A stretch of DNA of 20,000 bases. It comes from CAIVAT01 sp037139855 (GTDB taxonomy: Bacteria; Bacteroidota; Bacteroidia; Bacteroidales; FEN-979). The stretch covers positions 1 through 20,000 of the forward strand of contig JBAXFM010000073.1 in the NCBI GenBank assembly GCA_037139855.1, in the 5' to 3' direction. Shown here piece after piece: positions 7,869 to 15,898 of the stretch. The position numbers and the translations under genes are program-made. Numbering within the stretch: the first letter of the stretch is position 1; every line of letters starts with the position of its first letter. The notes below the pieces were generated by a model. The model did no database searches. It was not told where the DNA came from and was given only the letters and a program-made list of their open reading frames with translations.

Positions 7869-9581
7869 CTAATGATTATGATTATCCAAATTTCCTTTGA
7901 TGATTAGGATGCCCTGATTATTCATGAAAGCGCCCTGTTCGATGGTCAGATTTCCGGAAATAGTGATGCTGGCCGAAGGATATACTGTGATTTCAGCATC
8001 TGCGGCAAGGGTGAGATTATGACAAACCATTCCGTTGATGGAAACAACAGGCTGAAAAGGTGTTCCGGCAGGGATGACAATATCGTCTTCCGGCAGCGGC
8101 GTATCTTCCTTCGACCAGTTTTCGATATTACCCCACAAGGACGACTTTATGCCTGTCCAGATGTTTTCAGAATGATATTCAAATGCGCCAATGTCAAATT
8201 GTGCATAACCGGGTCGGGAAAGATCATCCCTGTCAAAGGTAACCCCCATCAGCGAAAGATCAGCGCCTGAATCGATGGCAGGGGAACCTGCCATTAACCT
8301 GTAATTGTTGGTCAGGATATCTCTGAAACCTGCACCCGCCAAGGTAGGGGCGGTATAGTTATTGGTACTGGCCACACTGCATGCTTCAAGGAAGTTGATA
8401 TAACTTCTGGCAGAATCGGAATAACTGCCAAGAGACCCCGGATGAAGTATGATGTTGTTCCGAATCTGATTGTTCGAACTCAACAAACTGGTAAACCTGA
8501 TCCCGTCGGTTTTCGGATTTAAAATGGTGTTGTTAACCAGATTAAACGACCGGCCCGGAATGGTCGTCCGGTCATCACAAAAAATGCCATAAACCTTTTT
8601 GGTGGGGTCTCCGGGAAAATAGTTCAATCCGGCATTTATAATCACATTGTTGAAAATCACATTGTCGCCAGTCCCAAAAATGGCAATCCCAATCCCGGTT
8701 CCACCGGAAATCAGATTATTGTAACATTTTCCGGTTGTTCCCCCGCCAATCTGAATGCCCGGATTCTGTGAACCAATCCCATCCACTCCATAACCGGTAA
8801 CAGTATTTTCGTAGATCTCACAATCTTCAGTGGCACAACCAATCTGGATTCCGTCAAGATGAGCGTTTTCAACAATGTTATGGTAGACCCTGAGTCCTTT
8901 GATTTCATGCGGATAGAGTGTGTCCGGAATACCATTACATGATGTTGGGTACCCTGTATAGAAAGAATGACCAATGTAAAAGCCTTCTCCTCCGGTCTCA
9001 TGAATATAATTATCGTGAAACACAGGGTGATATAGGGTAAAAACACCACGATTGGTGCTCAGGTCACATTTTGGATCGGTTTTCGCCATGATGCCTGCAA
9101 AACCGGTATTGGCAATTTCAAGATGGTCAACTTCAAAGTTGGTGCTTTTGTTATCCAGGGAAAGACCATTTGAATTTATGGCGGTTCCTAAAATCTTTAT
9201 CCCATATTTGATGGAGTCAACGCCACTGCCGGTAAACCGGAAATAGCTCGAATTCGCTATCTTAATTCCGTACATGTAATAGTTGTTCTGAACAATGACC
9301 GGTCCTCCGCAATTAATAAACACGATGTAATGCAGCGAATCGCCATGAAGATTGTTCAGATACAGGAAGTCTCTGTTTCCGGACTGAATACAGATGGTAT
9401 CGCCGGGCTGGAAGTCAGGACCGCCGGATACAGACGTTTGCTGGTTTGTAATGATATGATTGCAATGACAGGGCTGCGCAAATGATATTTTTACAACAAG
9501 TGTTAAAAGAATAAGCACCAGGAAAATATTTTTGACAGGACTTTTTGAACGATGAAGGGTAAAAGGGCAACGATGATACAT
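7869..9581 (-). CDS. Secreted right-handed parallel beta-helix protein
   Basis: The 570 residues begin with a basic region and hydrophobic core (about 17-35), with probable signal peptidase cleavage after SFA and before Gln36. Residues about 110-430 are beta-helix rungs rich in Asn, Gly and Ile (for example VYHNIVENAHLDGIQIG, then CEIYENTVTGYGVDGIG), as in pectate-lyase-like carbohydrate-active or surface proteins. The stretch AGSPAIDSGAD ... FDIGAFEY (about 430-472) is a frequent closing motif of such helices. The tail from residue 474 has the pattern WGNIENW ... DDIVIPAG seen in many T9SS-exported Bacteroidota proteins. The protein then stops at NHNH without a T9SS sorting domain. It may be truncated or secreted only to the periplasm. 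No catalytic residues can be assigned. The ATG is 4 bases from a -7-like box, so translation may be leaderless. Confidence 0.8.
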   Translation of the reverse strand: MYHRCPFTLHRSKSPVKNIFLVLILLTLVVKISFAQPCHCNHIITNQQTSVSGGPDFQPGDTICIQSGNRDFLYLNNLHGDSLHYIVFINCGGPVIVQNNYYMYGIKIANSSYFRFTGSGVDSIKYGIKILGTAINSNGLSLDNKSTNFEVDHLEIANTGFAGIMAKTDPKCDLSTNRGVFTLYHPVFHDNYIHETGGEGFYIGHSFYTGYPTSCNGIPDTLYPHEIKGLRVYHNIVENAHLDGIQIGCATEDCEIYENTVTGYGVDGIGSQNPGIQIGGGTTGKCYNNLISGGTGIGIAIFGTGDNVIFNNVIINAGLNYFPGDPTKKVYGIFCDDRTTIPGRSFNLVNNTILNPKTDGIRFTSLLSSNNQIRNNIILHPGSLGSYSDSARSYINFLEACSVASTNNYTAPTLAGAGFRDILTNNYRLMAGSPAIDSGADLSLMGVTFDRDDLSRPGYAQFDIGAFEYHSENIWTGIKSSLWGNIENWSKEDTPLPEDDIVIPAGTPFQPVVSINGMVCHNLTLAADAEITVYPSASITISGNLTIEQGAFMNNQGILIIKGNLDNHNH

Positions 9582-9585
9582 GGGA

Positions 9586-9593
9586 TAAAGGTA
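9586..9593 (-). promoter_or_regulatory. Candidate -7 box directly before the beta-helix gene
   Basis: TACCTTTA on the minus strand matches seven of the eight TAnnTTTG positions and ends 4 bases before the ATG at 9581. It lies between a terminator and the start codon, where a promoter is expected. If real, the transcript begins at or inside the start codon. Confidence 0.35.
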
Positions 9594-9609
9594 CTAAATA
9601 TTAATGCAT

Positions 9610-9633
9610 AAAAAAACCCGCTCGGAAGCGGGT
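9610..9633 (-). terminator. Rho-independent terminator after the 250-residue lipoprotein gene
   Basis: The stem CCCGCT / AGCGGG with a four-base loop (617-632 of the 9000s) is followed on the minus strand by seven T residues. It lies 37 bases after the stop at 9670 and separates that gene from the beta-helix gene. Confidence 0.8.
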
Positions 9634-9669
9634 AAAAAAACCGGGTTTTATCCCGAACCAAAAACGAAT

Positions 9670-10422
9670 TTAATTAATCGTAATTCCCTGTTTCGTGAAA
9701 GCAGATTCGATAATAAAATAAAATTTCTTGCTGCTGATATCTTCCGATTTCAGATTCCATGGACAAACCTGTACCATTCCCTGACCGGCTGTGAATGACG
9801 ACAGTTCAGATGAACCAATCACACATTCGCTCGCATTACCGCCTAATCTTTTCAGGATCTGGTGATTATTGTAATCGGTTACGACCACATAAATGGAATC
9901 AGCATTGGAAACAGCACTGCCCAATGATATTGTCACACCGGCTGTTTTGGTAATGGTGGTTGGCAAGGTGCTGAAACCGGTATAATCAGGAATTTGTCTG
10001 TCATCGGTATAGCTGATGGCAGGTACAGAGGCTGAACCAGACACATTCCATGCCAATGAGCCGAATGACAATGGATCGAGGAGATTCTGGTAAACATAAG
10101 CATTGTTTGTTGATTTTGTCAGGCCTTTTGAGTTGAGGGTAACTGTTCCGCCGTCAGTAAAGGTACTGGAACCCGCAGTTGTCGTGAAAACAGCCACGGC
10201 AGTATTCACCTCCATGGGAATAGTCATCCCCGCAACGGTTGTATAAGAAACAGATCTAACTGCCGCCAATGCACCGAAACCGTCACTCAAAGTAATGGTA
10301 GGAGCTGACGGTGAAGAGGATGTGGGTGTTTCAGGAACAACCTCGCTGGTTTTAGAACATCCGGAAATGATAAGTGAGGCGATGGCCCCTGCAAAGAGTG
10401 TGGTTTTAATGATATTTTTCAT
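9670..10422 (-). CDS. Putative lipoprotein of unknown function
   Basis: I do not recognise this 250-residue protein as a named family. It starts MKNIIKTTLFAGAIASLIIS with a lipobox ISG-C at residues 19-22, so it should be lipidated at Cys22. A Ser/Pro/Thr-rich spacer (about 24-42) follows, then a beta-rich region with many Thr, Ser and Gly residues. That composition is typical of small Bacteroidota surface or periplasmic lipoproteins with Ig-like or jelly-roll folds. The ATG at 10422 was preferred to an in-frame start at 10518, because it begins the signal peptide and sits 26 bases after a consensus -7 box. The gene has its own promoter and terminator, so it is probably a single-gene transcript. 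Confidence 0.75.
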   Translation of the reverse strand: MKNIIKTTLFAGAIASLIISGCSKTSEVVPETPTSSSPSAPTITLSDGFGALAAVRSVSYTTVAGMTIPMEVNTAVAVFTTTAGSSTFTDGGTVTLNSKGLTKSTNNAYVYQNLLDPLSFGSLAWNVSGSASVPAISYTDDRQIPDYTGFSTLPTTITKTAGVTISLGSAVSNADSIYVVVTDYNNHQILKRLGGNASECVIGSSELSSFTAGQGMVQVCPWNLKSEDISSKKFYFIIESAFTKQGITIN

Positions 10423-10448
10423 GGTTGTATGGTTAAAGTTTGAGTCGG

Positions 10449-10456
10449 CAAATATA
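10449..10456 (-). promoter_or_regulatory. -7 promoter box for the 250-residue lipoprotein gene
   Basis: TATATTTG on the minus strand fits TAnnTTTG exactly. A TTG about 21 bases upstream could be the -33 element. It lies 26 bases before the ATG at 10422 and just after the terminator of the preceding gene. Confidence 0.55.
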
Positions 10457-10491
10457 ACAATTAATTTAGACCAATTCCAAGTGTGTTTAAT

Positions 10492-10520
10492 AAAAAAAAG
10501 GACGCAGACAATCCACATCC
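10492..10520 (-). terminator. Terminator after the lipocalin-like lipoprotein gene
   Basis: On the minus strand, arms GGATGTGGA and TCTGCGTCC around a TTG loop pair over nine positions, three of them G-U wobbles, and eight T residues follow. It starts 22 bases after the stop at 10543. It would end transcription from the acyl-CoA synthetase/lipoprotein pair. Confidence 0.65.
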
Positions 10521-10542
10521 TTCTAATTCAGATGATTAATTT

Positions 10543-11049
10543 TTAAAATTGTCTTGTGTAGGTTATTTTAATATCCCCAACCTGTGCATGTTCAAGGATC
10601 ACGATTTGTTCTTTGTTGATTTCAAGAATTTCGAGAACAAACTTCATTTTGTTTTCAACATTCCTGGCGATGATCTTGGTCCCTTTGCTTTTCATTTTCC
10701 AGGTTACATGCATTGGCTTACCGGGATAGTTTTTAACCGCCGTTTTATTGGCGAAAATTTCGAGCGTGGCACGCTGTTCCGACTGCACAAGTCTGTCAAA
10801 TGCAGCCTCTTTCCTGGAGACGCCACCATCGCCTGCCGGACGTCCGTCTTTTGATTGTTTCGGATCAGATTTACCCGACATGGAGGCTGCTGCCTGCAGG
10901 GCTGAAGAGTCGACTACTTTTTCAACTGTAACAGGCCGCCACGTTCCGATGACTATTTTTTCATTGGGATGGGAAGTGATGCCACAGGAGGCAAGGATCA
11001 CAAGCGCAAAAAGAAATGCTAAAAGGTTAATGTGTTTGTTTTGGTTCAT
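10543..11049 (-). CDS. Small lipocalin-like lipoprotein
   Basis: The 168-residue protein starts MNQNKHINLLAFLFALVILA and has lipobox LAS-C at residues 19-22. The mature part opens with IVIGTWRPVTVEKV, resembling the GxW strand that begins lipocalin-like domains in Bacteroidota lipoproteins. A charged, Gly/Lys-rich insertion follows (about 55-85), then beta strands (ATLEIFANKTAV, VTWKMKSKGTKIIA, FVLEILEINKEQIVIL) and a final TYTRQF. Ligand unknown. The ATG at 11049 was chosen over an upstream in-frame TTG at 11058. It lies 41 bases after the acyl-CoA synthetase gene with no terminator between, so the two may share a transcript. Confidence 0.72.
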   Translation of the reverse strand: MNQNKHINLLAFLFALVILASCGITSHPNEKIVIGTWRPVTVEKVVDSSALQAAASMSGKSDPKQSKDGRPAGDGGVSRKEAAFDRLVQSEQRATLEIFANKTAVKNYPGKPMHVTWKMKSKGTKIIARNVENKMKFVLEILEINKEQIVILEHAQVGDIKITYTRQF

Positions 11050-11090
11050 GTTTTTCAATTTTGTCTTAAAACGAATAGATTGGTTAATTA

Positions 11091-13778
11091 TTATTTGATT
11101 TCTTTTGAAACATCAACCGTAGAGTCGTGGTTGTTTATTTTCACCTCAAAACCACGCTTTTGGAAAACGGAAATCATCCTCTTATTATCCGTGGTGGTTT
11201 GCGCCACAATTTTTTTAAGTGTTCCGCCTTCTGCCACTTCAAGGCAAAAATCGGTGATGATGTTCCCAAGATCCTTTTGTTGCCATGCATCTGCGATCAG
11301 AATGGCATATTCAACGGTTTCATGATCGGGATCTGCTACCAGTCGGCCAACGCCGATGAGCTTTTTTTGCCCCTCTTCCATGATTTCAGCCACGATGGCT
11401 ATTTCGCGATCATAGTCGATGTAACAATAACGCGTTGCCACTTCATGCGTTTCCCAATGGAAAAAATACCGGAACCGGCTGTACAACGATTCTTTGGAAC
11501 ATGATCCGAGCATGGCAAGCCACAAAGGCTCGTCTTCCGGCTTGATCGGGCGGAGTAGCACCTCCGTGCCATCCTGAAGAACGGTGGATTTTACATACTT
11601 TTCCGGATACGGATGCAGTGCAAGGTGGGCATAGGGATCGTCTTCCCTCCGGGCTGCCGTTGCATCCACCACGATACGGGCATCCAGTGCAATGACGTCT
11701 TCCGGGGTAACCAGCAACGGGTTAATATCGAGTTCGGTAATTTCAGGATAATCAGCAGCCAGGTATGATAACCTGATCAACACCTGGATAAGTTTGTCGA
11801 CATTTTTTGCCTGGGTGCCGCGATATCCCCTGAGCAACGGGTAAATCTTGAGCGACTCGATCATGTGTCGTGCCAGCCGTTCATTCAATGGCGGGAATCC
11901 GAGGGCTTTGTCGCCAAACAATTCAGCGGTGATTCCGCCCATGCCAACCATGAGCACGGTACCAAAAATATTGTCCTTTTTTATGCCAAGGATCATTTCA
12001 ACCGAGTCCCTGGAGGAGGCCATTTTTTGAACAGTCACCCCTTCAACCCTGGCGTCAGGACGTTTCGTTTTAGCCGACTCCATGATTCGTTCAAAGGCGG
12101 CCCTCACCAGTTTTTCTGTTCCAAGATTCAATTGAACGCCCCCCACGTCTGATTTATGGGTAATGTCGGGAGAGTGAATTTTAAGCACCACAGGATAACC
12201 GATGCGTGCAGAAATTTCGATCGCCTCATCCGCATTGGCAGCGAAATATGGTTTCGTTGTTGAAATTCCGAAGTTTTCAAGGATGGTCTTTGAAGTGTTT
12301 TCCGGAAGAACCGACCCTTGCCCGGCCATCAGTTGTGTAAAAGAGTCGCGAAGCTGCTGCCGGTCGAGGGTGAATTCAACGGGAATATCTTTGGGGGTTT
12401 CATACAGCGTTGCCAGGTTGCGGTTGTAGGCCACCATGGTCATGAATGCCCTGATGGCCTGTTCAGGTGTTTTATAGGATGGAATTCCGTTTTCGACCAG
12501 GATGTCGTCGGCCTCATGCATGCTTTGTCCGCCCAGCCAGGCGGCCAGGATCGGTTTCCGGGTAGTGGAAACAAGGGCGCTGATCTCCTTGGCAGTGGCA
12601 TTCGGATTGGTCATGGCTTGTGGGGTGAGAATGACCAGTACGGCATCAACCCCGGCATCGGCCAGTACAATCTGGGTAGCTTTGGCAATGCGTTTGGCAC
12701 GGGCATCCCCAAGCACATCCACCGGATTGCCATGCGACCAGTAGGCAGGCAGGTTCTCATTCAGCAAAATCATGGTTTCCGGCGACAGTTCCGCTAGCAC
12801 GCCATTTGCAGCAATAAGCGCATCGGTGGCCATTACACCGGGGCCACCGGCGTTGGTGATAATGCCCAGGCGCGGTCCCTGGGGAAATTTGCTTCGCCCG
12901 ATCATCTCCGCCACACTGAAAATGTCGCCGATTTCATAAACCCTTGCGAGCCCGGCACGTTGAAAAGCTGCGTCATACACGGCATCTTCCGAAGCCATGG
13001 CGCCGGTGTGCGAAGCGGCTACCTGTGCCGACTCGGGAAATCTTCCTGCTTTGTAAACAATGATTGGCTTTTTCCGGGCAAAAGCTCTGGCTGCCGTCAT
13101 AAATTTACGCGGATTCTGAATAGATTCAATATACAGGATGATACAGTGGGTTTGCTCATCTTCACCAAAATAATCGATCAGATCGCCAAACTCCACATCG
13201 ATGCTGTTGCCGATGGAAACAAATTGGGAAAACCCGATTTTTCCTTCCATGGCCCAGTCAAGCACCGAGGTGCACAAAGCTCCCGATTGGGAAATAAAGG
13301 CAATGTTTCCGGGTTTTGGCATGTCAGCCGCAAACGAGGCATTCAACTTCAACCCAGGAACAATAATTCCCAGGCAATTCGGGCCGATAACCCGCATCCC
13401 GGCATATTTACGGATTTCGGTTCTAATCTGTTCCTCTAGTTTTTTTCCTTCTTCGCCAATTTCCTTAAATCCGGCCGACATGATAATGATCCCTCTGATG
13501 CCAAATTCACCACACTCCGTTAAAACGGATAAAACTTTTTCTGCCGCCGAACAGATAATTGCGAGGTCAGGAATTTTCGGAAGTGATTTTACCTCCGGGT
13601 AACAGGGAATTCCCATCACCGCTTCATTTTCGGCATTGACAGGGTAAACCACCCCGCGGAACCCACCACTGACAAGGTTGATCAGCACCTTTCCACTTAC
13701 ACTGTTGGGATTGGTGGTGACCCCGATCAGCGCGATCCGCTGGGGATTGAAGATGTTATTGAGTTTATGAATGTTCAT
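11091..13778 (-). CDS. ADP-forming acyl-CoA synthetase fused to a C-terminal GNAT acetyltransferase domain
   Basis: The 895-residue protein joins both subunits of an NDP-forming acyl-CoA synthetase to a GNAT domain. Residues about 5-130 are the CoA-binding domain (IALIGVTTNPNSVSGK; RVIGPNCLG), and 150-460 the ligase domains. His257 in ASHTGAMAS aligns with the phosphohistidine of succinyl-CoA/acetyl-CoA synthetases. Residues 480-710 are ATP-grasp (VLKIHSPDITHKSDVGGV; LDINPLL). Residues about 738-895 are GNAT, with VEYAILIADAWQQKDLG and Glu823 as possible general base. The active form makes acid plus ATP from acyl-CoA, ADP and phosphate. The layout equals the protein acetyltransferase Pat/PatZ, which from memory lacks the synthetase His; its retention here suggests an active ligase. 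The ATG at 13778 is preferred to an in-frame codon at 13802 because the fold begins there. Confidence 0.9.
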   Translation of the reverse strand: MNIHKLNNIFNPQRIALIGVTTNPNSVSGKVLINLVSGGFRGVVYPVNAENEAVMGIPCYPEVKSLPKIPDLAIICSAAEKVLSVLTECGEFGIRGIIIMSAGFKEIGEEGKKLEEQIRTEIRKYAGMRVIGPNCLGIIVPGLKLNASFAADMPKPGNIAFISQSGALCTSVLDWAMEGKIGFSQFVSIGNSIDVEFGDLIDYFGEDEQTHCIILYIESIQNPRKFMTAARAFARKKPIIVYKAGRFPESAQVAASHTGAMASEDAVYDAAFQRAGLARVYEIGDIFSVAEMIGRSKFPQGPRLGIITNAGGPGVMATDALIAANGVLAELSPETMILLNENLPAYWSHGNPVDVLGDARAKRIAKATQIVLADAGVDAVLVILTPQAMTNPNATAKEISALVSTTRKPILAAWLGGQSMHEADDILVENGIPSYKTPEQAIRAFMTMVAYNRNLATLYETPKDIPVEFTLDRQQLRDSFTQLMAGQGSVLPENTSKTILENFGISTTKPYFAANADEAIEISARIGYPVVLKIHSPDITHKSDVGGVQLNLGTEKLVRAAFERIMESAKTKRPDARVEGVTVQKMASSRDSVEMILGIKKDNIFGTVLMVGMGGITAELFGDKALGFPPLNERLARHMIESLKIYPLLRGYRGTQAKNVDKLIQVLIRLSYLAADYPEITELDINPLLVTPEDVIALDARIVVDATAARREDDPYAHLALHPYPEKYVKSTVLQDGTEVLLRPIKPEDEPLWLAMLGSCSKESLYSRFRYFFHWETHEVATRYCYIDYDREIAIVAEIMEEGQKKLIGVGRLVADPDHETVEYAILIADAWQQKDLGNIITDFCLEVAEGGTLKKIVAQTTTDNKRMISVFQKRGFEVKINNHDSTVDVSKEIK

Positions 13779-13786
13779 GTGTGCTG

Positions 13787-13818
13787 GTGGGCAAGTGGAC
13801 AAGTGGGCAGGTGGACGA
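13787..13818. repeat. Two tandem 16-bp units in the acyl-CoA synthetase leader
   Basis: GTGGGCAAGTGGACAA at 13787-13802 is followed directly by GTGGGCAGGTGGACGA, 14 of 16 bases identical. They lie between the predicted -7 box (13838-13845) and the ATG at 13778, so they would be in the 5' untranslated leader on the minus strand. Confidence 0.6.
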
Positions 13819-13837
13819 ATGGGTTGATTTCAGGGGG

Positions 13838-13845
13838 CAAATTTA
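13838..13845 (-). promoter_or_regulatory. -7 promoter box for the acyl-CoA synthetase gene
   Basis: TAAATTTG on the minus strand fits TAnnTTTG exactly. It is about 60 bases before the ATG at 13778. The -33 region would fall near the edge of the adjoining inverted repeat, and no clear TTTG is seen there. Confidence 0.45.
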
Positions 13846-13859
13846 GGGTTAATTTCTTT

Positions 13860-13942
13860 ACCACTAAGGCACTAAGGGCATTAAGATGCACTAAGTTTCA
13901 AATTCACTAAGTGGTTCTTAGTGTTCTTAGTGCCTTAGTGGT
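13860..13942. repeat. Inverted repeat between divergent genes
   Basis: Perfect 17-base arms lie at 13860-13876 (containing CCACTAAGGCACTAAG) and 13926-13942 (containing CTTAGTGCCTTAGTGG). The 49-base centre carries more CACTAAG-like heptamers in both orientations. It sits midway between the minus-strand synthetase and the plus-strand porin. It resembles dispersed intergenic repeats common in environmental bacteria rather than a terminator, since both neighbours point away from it. Confidence 0.7.
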
Positions 13943-13984
13943 TTCTTTTTTTTGTTAACCAATTCACAATAAGAAAAAAAACCG

Positions 13985-13992
13985 CAACTTTG
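13985..13992 (+). promoter_or_regulatory. Weak -7 box for the porin-like gene
   Basis: CAACTTTG followed by CAAACC resembles TAnnTTTG with one mismatch, 27 bases before the ATG at 14020. No -33 element is evident. Confidence 0.3.
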
Positions 13993-14019
13993 CAAACCAA
14001 ATTTCAAAACCTGCCTTGC

Positions 14020-15348
14020 ATGAAACATTTATTAATCATTACGTTAACAGTAATTCTTCTGACATCCGGCCTGATGGCGCAAAATCCTGCCCCGGAAGCC
14101 AAAAAAACACCATCTTTCGGGATTACCTTTTCGGGTTATATCAACAGTGATATTTTCTTTGACACCCGTCAAACGGTGATGGCCCGCGAAGGCGAATGGT
14201 TGTTTTATCCTGAAAATATCAAACTGGATCCCGATGGCAATGACATCAATGCAAAGGGTACTTACAACATTCTGAGCATTCAAACCCGGCTGAGAACCAA
14301 CATCACCGGGCCCGATGTTTTCAAGGCGAAAACCTCCGGACTGGTTGAAGGAGAATTTTATGGCAATATCAATGTAAACATCAATTCCTTCAGACTGCGA
14401 CACGCTTATGTCAAATTAAACTGGGCTAAAACCGAGTTGCTGCTGGGCCAGACATGGCATCCGCTGTATATACCCGAATGCAGTCCTGAACCGGTTTCAC
14501 TGAATGGTGGCGCGCCGTTCATAATCTTCACACGCAATCCGCAGGTACGGATTACACAACAACTCGGAATGTTCAAAATGATCCTGGCGGCCATATCACA
14601 GGTAGATGCCACCAGCAGCGGTCCCGACGGACCCAGTCCGAAATATCTTCGCAACTCCATTGTACCTGAATTTGCTTTCCAGTTGCAGTACCGGCAGTTC
14701 TTTGCTGATAAAAAGACCGAATTTATGATCGGCGCCAGTATTGATTACCTGATGCTGACTCCACGACTGGGAACCGATGTAGTTAAGAAACCCGCCTATG
14801 ATACAGTGGTAAACAATGTGGTTGTCCACCATGATGCTGTTGTGGTGAATTACAAAACCAATTCAAAATCCACGGCGCTGACGGTCAACTTTTTCACCAA
14901 GCTCCGACTGCCAAAGGTAACCATGAGCCTGGGCGGTGTTTATGGCGGTAATTGCTATGCATTCAACATGATTGGTGGATACGCCGTAAAAAGCACCATT
15001 GACATAATGCGGGGAATCGTTGATTATGCCACCATCACCACGGGTTCGGTGTGGGCCGATTTTAAAACCAACGGAACAAAATGGTCCACCGGAATTTTTG
15101 CAGCCTACAGCAAGAACCTTGGCGCCAATGCCGATGTTACCGGACCCTATTATTCACGCGGATCCAACATTGACTACCTCTACCGGGTTGCCCCGCGGCT
15201 GATCCTCACAGTGAACAAGCTGAAATTCACTTCCGAACTGGATTACACTGTTGCCGCTTACGGTAAAACGACCGGCAAGGGACTGGTTTCCGATTCCAAA
15301 GAGGTTGGAAATCTCAGAATACTGGTGGGGGTTTACTATAGTTTCTAA
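14020..15348 (+). CDS. Porin-like outer-membrane beta-barrel protein
   Basis: This 442-residue protein begins with a signal peptide (MKHLLIITLTVILLTSGLMA, predicted cleavage before Gln21). The mature chain consists of alternating amphipathic strands, for example INSFRLRHAYVKLNWAKTELLLGQTWHPL and LRILVGVYYSF. It ends in Phe, as expected for a barrel inserted by BamA. The start FGITFSGYINSDIFFDTRQ and the GQTWHP turn resemble DcaP-like or other general porins annotated in Bacteroidota. It would let small solutes cross the outer membrane; the solute is unknown. The ATG at 14020 was chosen over an in-frame TTG at 13990 because the signal peptide starts there. It stands alone, divergent from the acyl-CoA synthetase, which hints at but does not prove transport of an organic acid. 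Confidence 0.8.
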   Translation: MKHLLIITLTVILLTSGLMAQNPAPEAKKTPSFGITFSGYINSDIFFDTRQTVMAREGEWLFYPENIKLDPDGNDINAKGTYNILSIQTRLRTNITGPDVFKAKTSGLVEGEFYGNINVNINSFRLRHAYVKLNWAKTELLLGQTWHPLYIPECSPEPVSLNGGAPFIIFTRNPQVRITQQLGMFKMILAAISQVDATSSGPDGPSPKYLRNSIVPEFAFQLQYRQFFADKKTEFMIGASIDYLMLTPRLGTDVVKKPAYDTVVNNVVVHHDAVVVNYKTNSKSTALTVNFFTKLRLPKVTMSLGGVYGGNCYAFNMIGGYAVKSTIDIMRGIVDYATITTGSVWADFKTNGTKWSTGIFAAYSKNLGANADVTGPYYSRGSNIDYLYRVAPRLILTVNKLKFTSELDYTVAAYGKTTGKGLVSDSKEVGNLRILVGVYYSF

Positions 15349-15414
15349 TTGTTGATAAATTGATTAATTACAATTTTACCAGTAGAATTCAAAAACCTAC
15401 GGTTGTTTCTCAAT

Positions 15415-15460
15415 GACCCCTCCCCAGGCCCTCCCCTCCAAGGGGAGGCGGGGAGGGGTC
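15415..15460. repeat. Nested GC-rich hairpin related to the hairpins in the 866-1070 element
   Basis: Outer arms GACCCCTCCCC (15415-15425) and GGGGAGGGGTC (15450-15460) enclose an inner hairpin, CCTCCCCT with AGGGGAGG (15430-15448). The C-rich/G-rich arms resemble the inner hairpins of the MITE-like element. It ends 9 bases before a decayed ORF6N fragment. Confidence 0.7.
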
Positions 15461-15469
15461 CATGTGAAT

Positions 15470-15568
15470 GCGGAATGGGAACAGGTTATCACAAATTGTG
15501 ACAACCTCAGTGTTTACAGTCGGTTTAAGCCATTTCCGCCATTTGCTTTCACTGAACAGGGTGTAGCG
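15470..15568 (+). pseudogene. Decayed fragment of an ORF6N-domain gene
   Basis: The translation AEWEQVITNCDNL ... PFPPFAFTEQGVA aligns with residues SEWNELITNCDKF ... PLPPLAFTEQGVS of the intact ORF6N protein at 18487-19014. The N-terminal DNA-binding region and the C-terminal region are absent. The reading frame continues to 15649 with sequence unlike the family (IKKTSSGKGSAVKF). An open frame from 15413 exists but begins inside the GC-rich hairpin, so it is unlikely to be a real gene. The fragment contains one of three TCACAAATTGTGA palindromes in the window. Confidence 0.75.
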
Positions 15569-15718
15569 ATCAAGAAAACCAGCTCAGGGAAAGGATCGGC
15601 TGTAAAATTCCCGGATCGGAGTGAGATTTTCATAAATTCCGGAGAATGATTAATTATCTTTGTTATATGAATCAAGGGTTAATGAGGCTAAAGCCAAAGG
15701 CGCTAAACCGCCACCGTA

Positions 15719-15837
15719 ACAGTTGGCTGAAGCCAACTGCAATAGATGACGGGTGTTGAGCATCAGATTTATTGCAGTCGGCTTCAACTGACTGTTGGCA
15801 AAGAACAGTTTTATTGCAGTCAGCTTCAGCTGACTGT
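15719..15837. repeat. Cluster of three REP-like 26-bp hairpins
   Basis: Units lie at 15719-15744 (inverted), 15770-15795 and 15812-15837 (direct, 42-base period). Each direct unit starts TATTGCAGT, has a central GCTTCA and ends ACTGT. Arms differ between units but stay paired: AGTTGGCT/AGCCAACT in the first and CAGTCAGCT/AGCTGACTG in the third; the second has mismatches. This is a BIME-like arrangement in a 550-base non-coding gap (15349-15898) that otherwise holds only the GC-rich hairpin, the ORF6N fragment and a short GGCTAAAGCC palindrome at 15686. A minus-strand open frame across the cluster is not credible as a gene. Confidence 0.75.
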
Positions 15838-15898
15838 TAAAAGGAGGGGTAATAAACCCGGGGCTCATAATCAATTAACAATTTGAATTTCGACGAAA

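Noticed and set aside
13779..13802. Upstream start for the acyl-CoA synthetase (eight extra residues)
   Set aside because: The extra residues (STCPPAH) are encoded by the 16-bp tandem repeat, and the conserved fold begins at the ATG at 13778.
15719..15837. Possible CRISPR array
   Set aside because: There are only three units, one is inverted, spacers are unequal, the units are hairpins, and no cas genes are present.
15650..15874. Minus-strand open frame with QLKLTAI / QLKPTAI repeats
   Set aside because: The repeated peptide is the translation of the REP-like hairpins. Such frames recur wherever this repeat occurs and are not genes.
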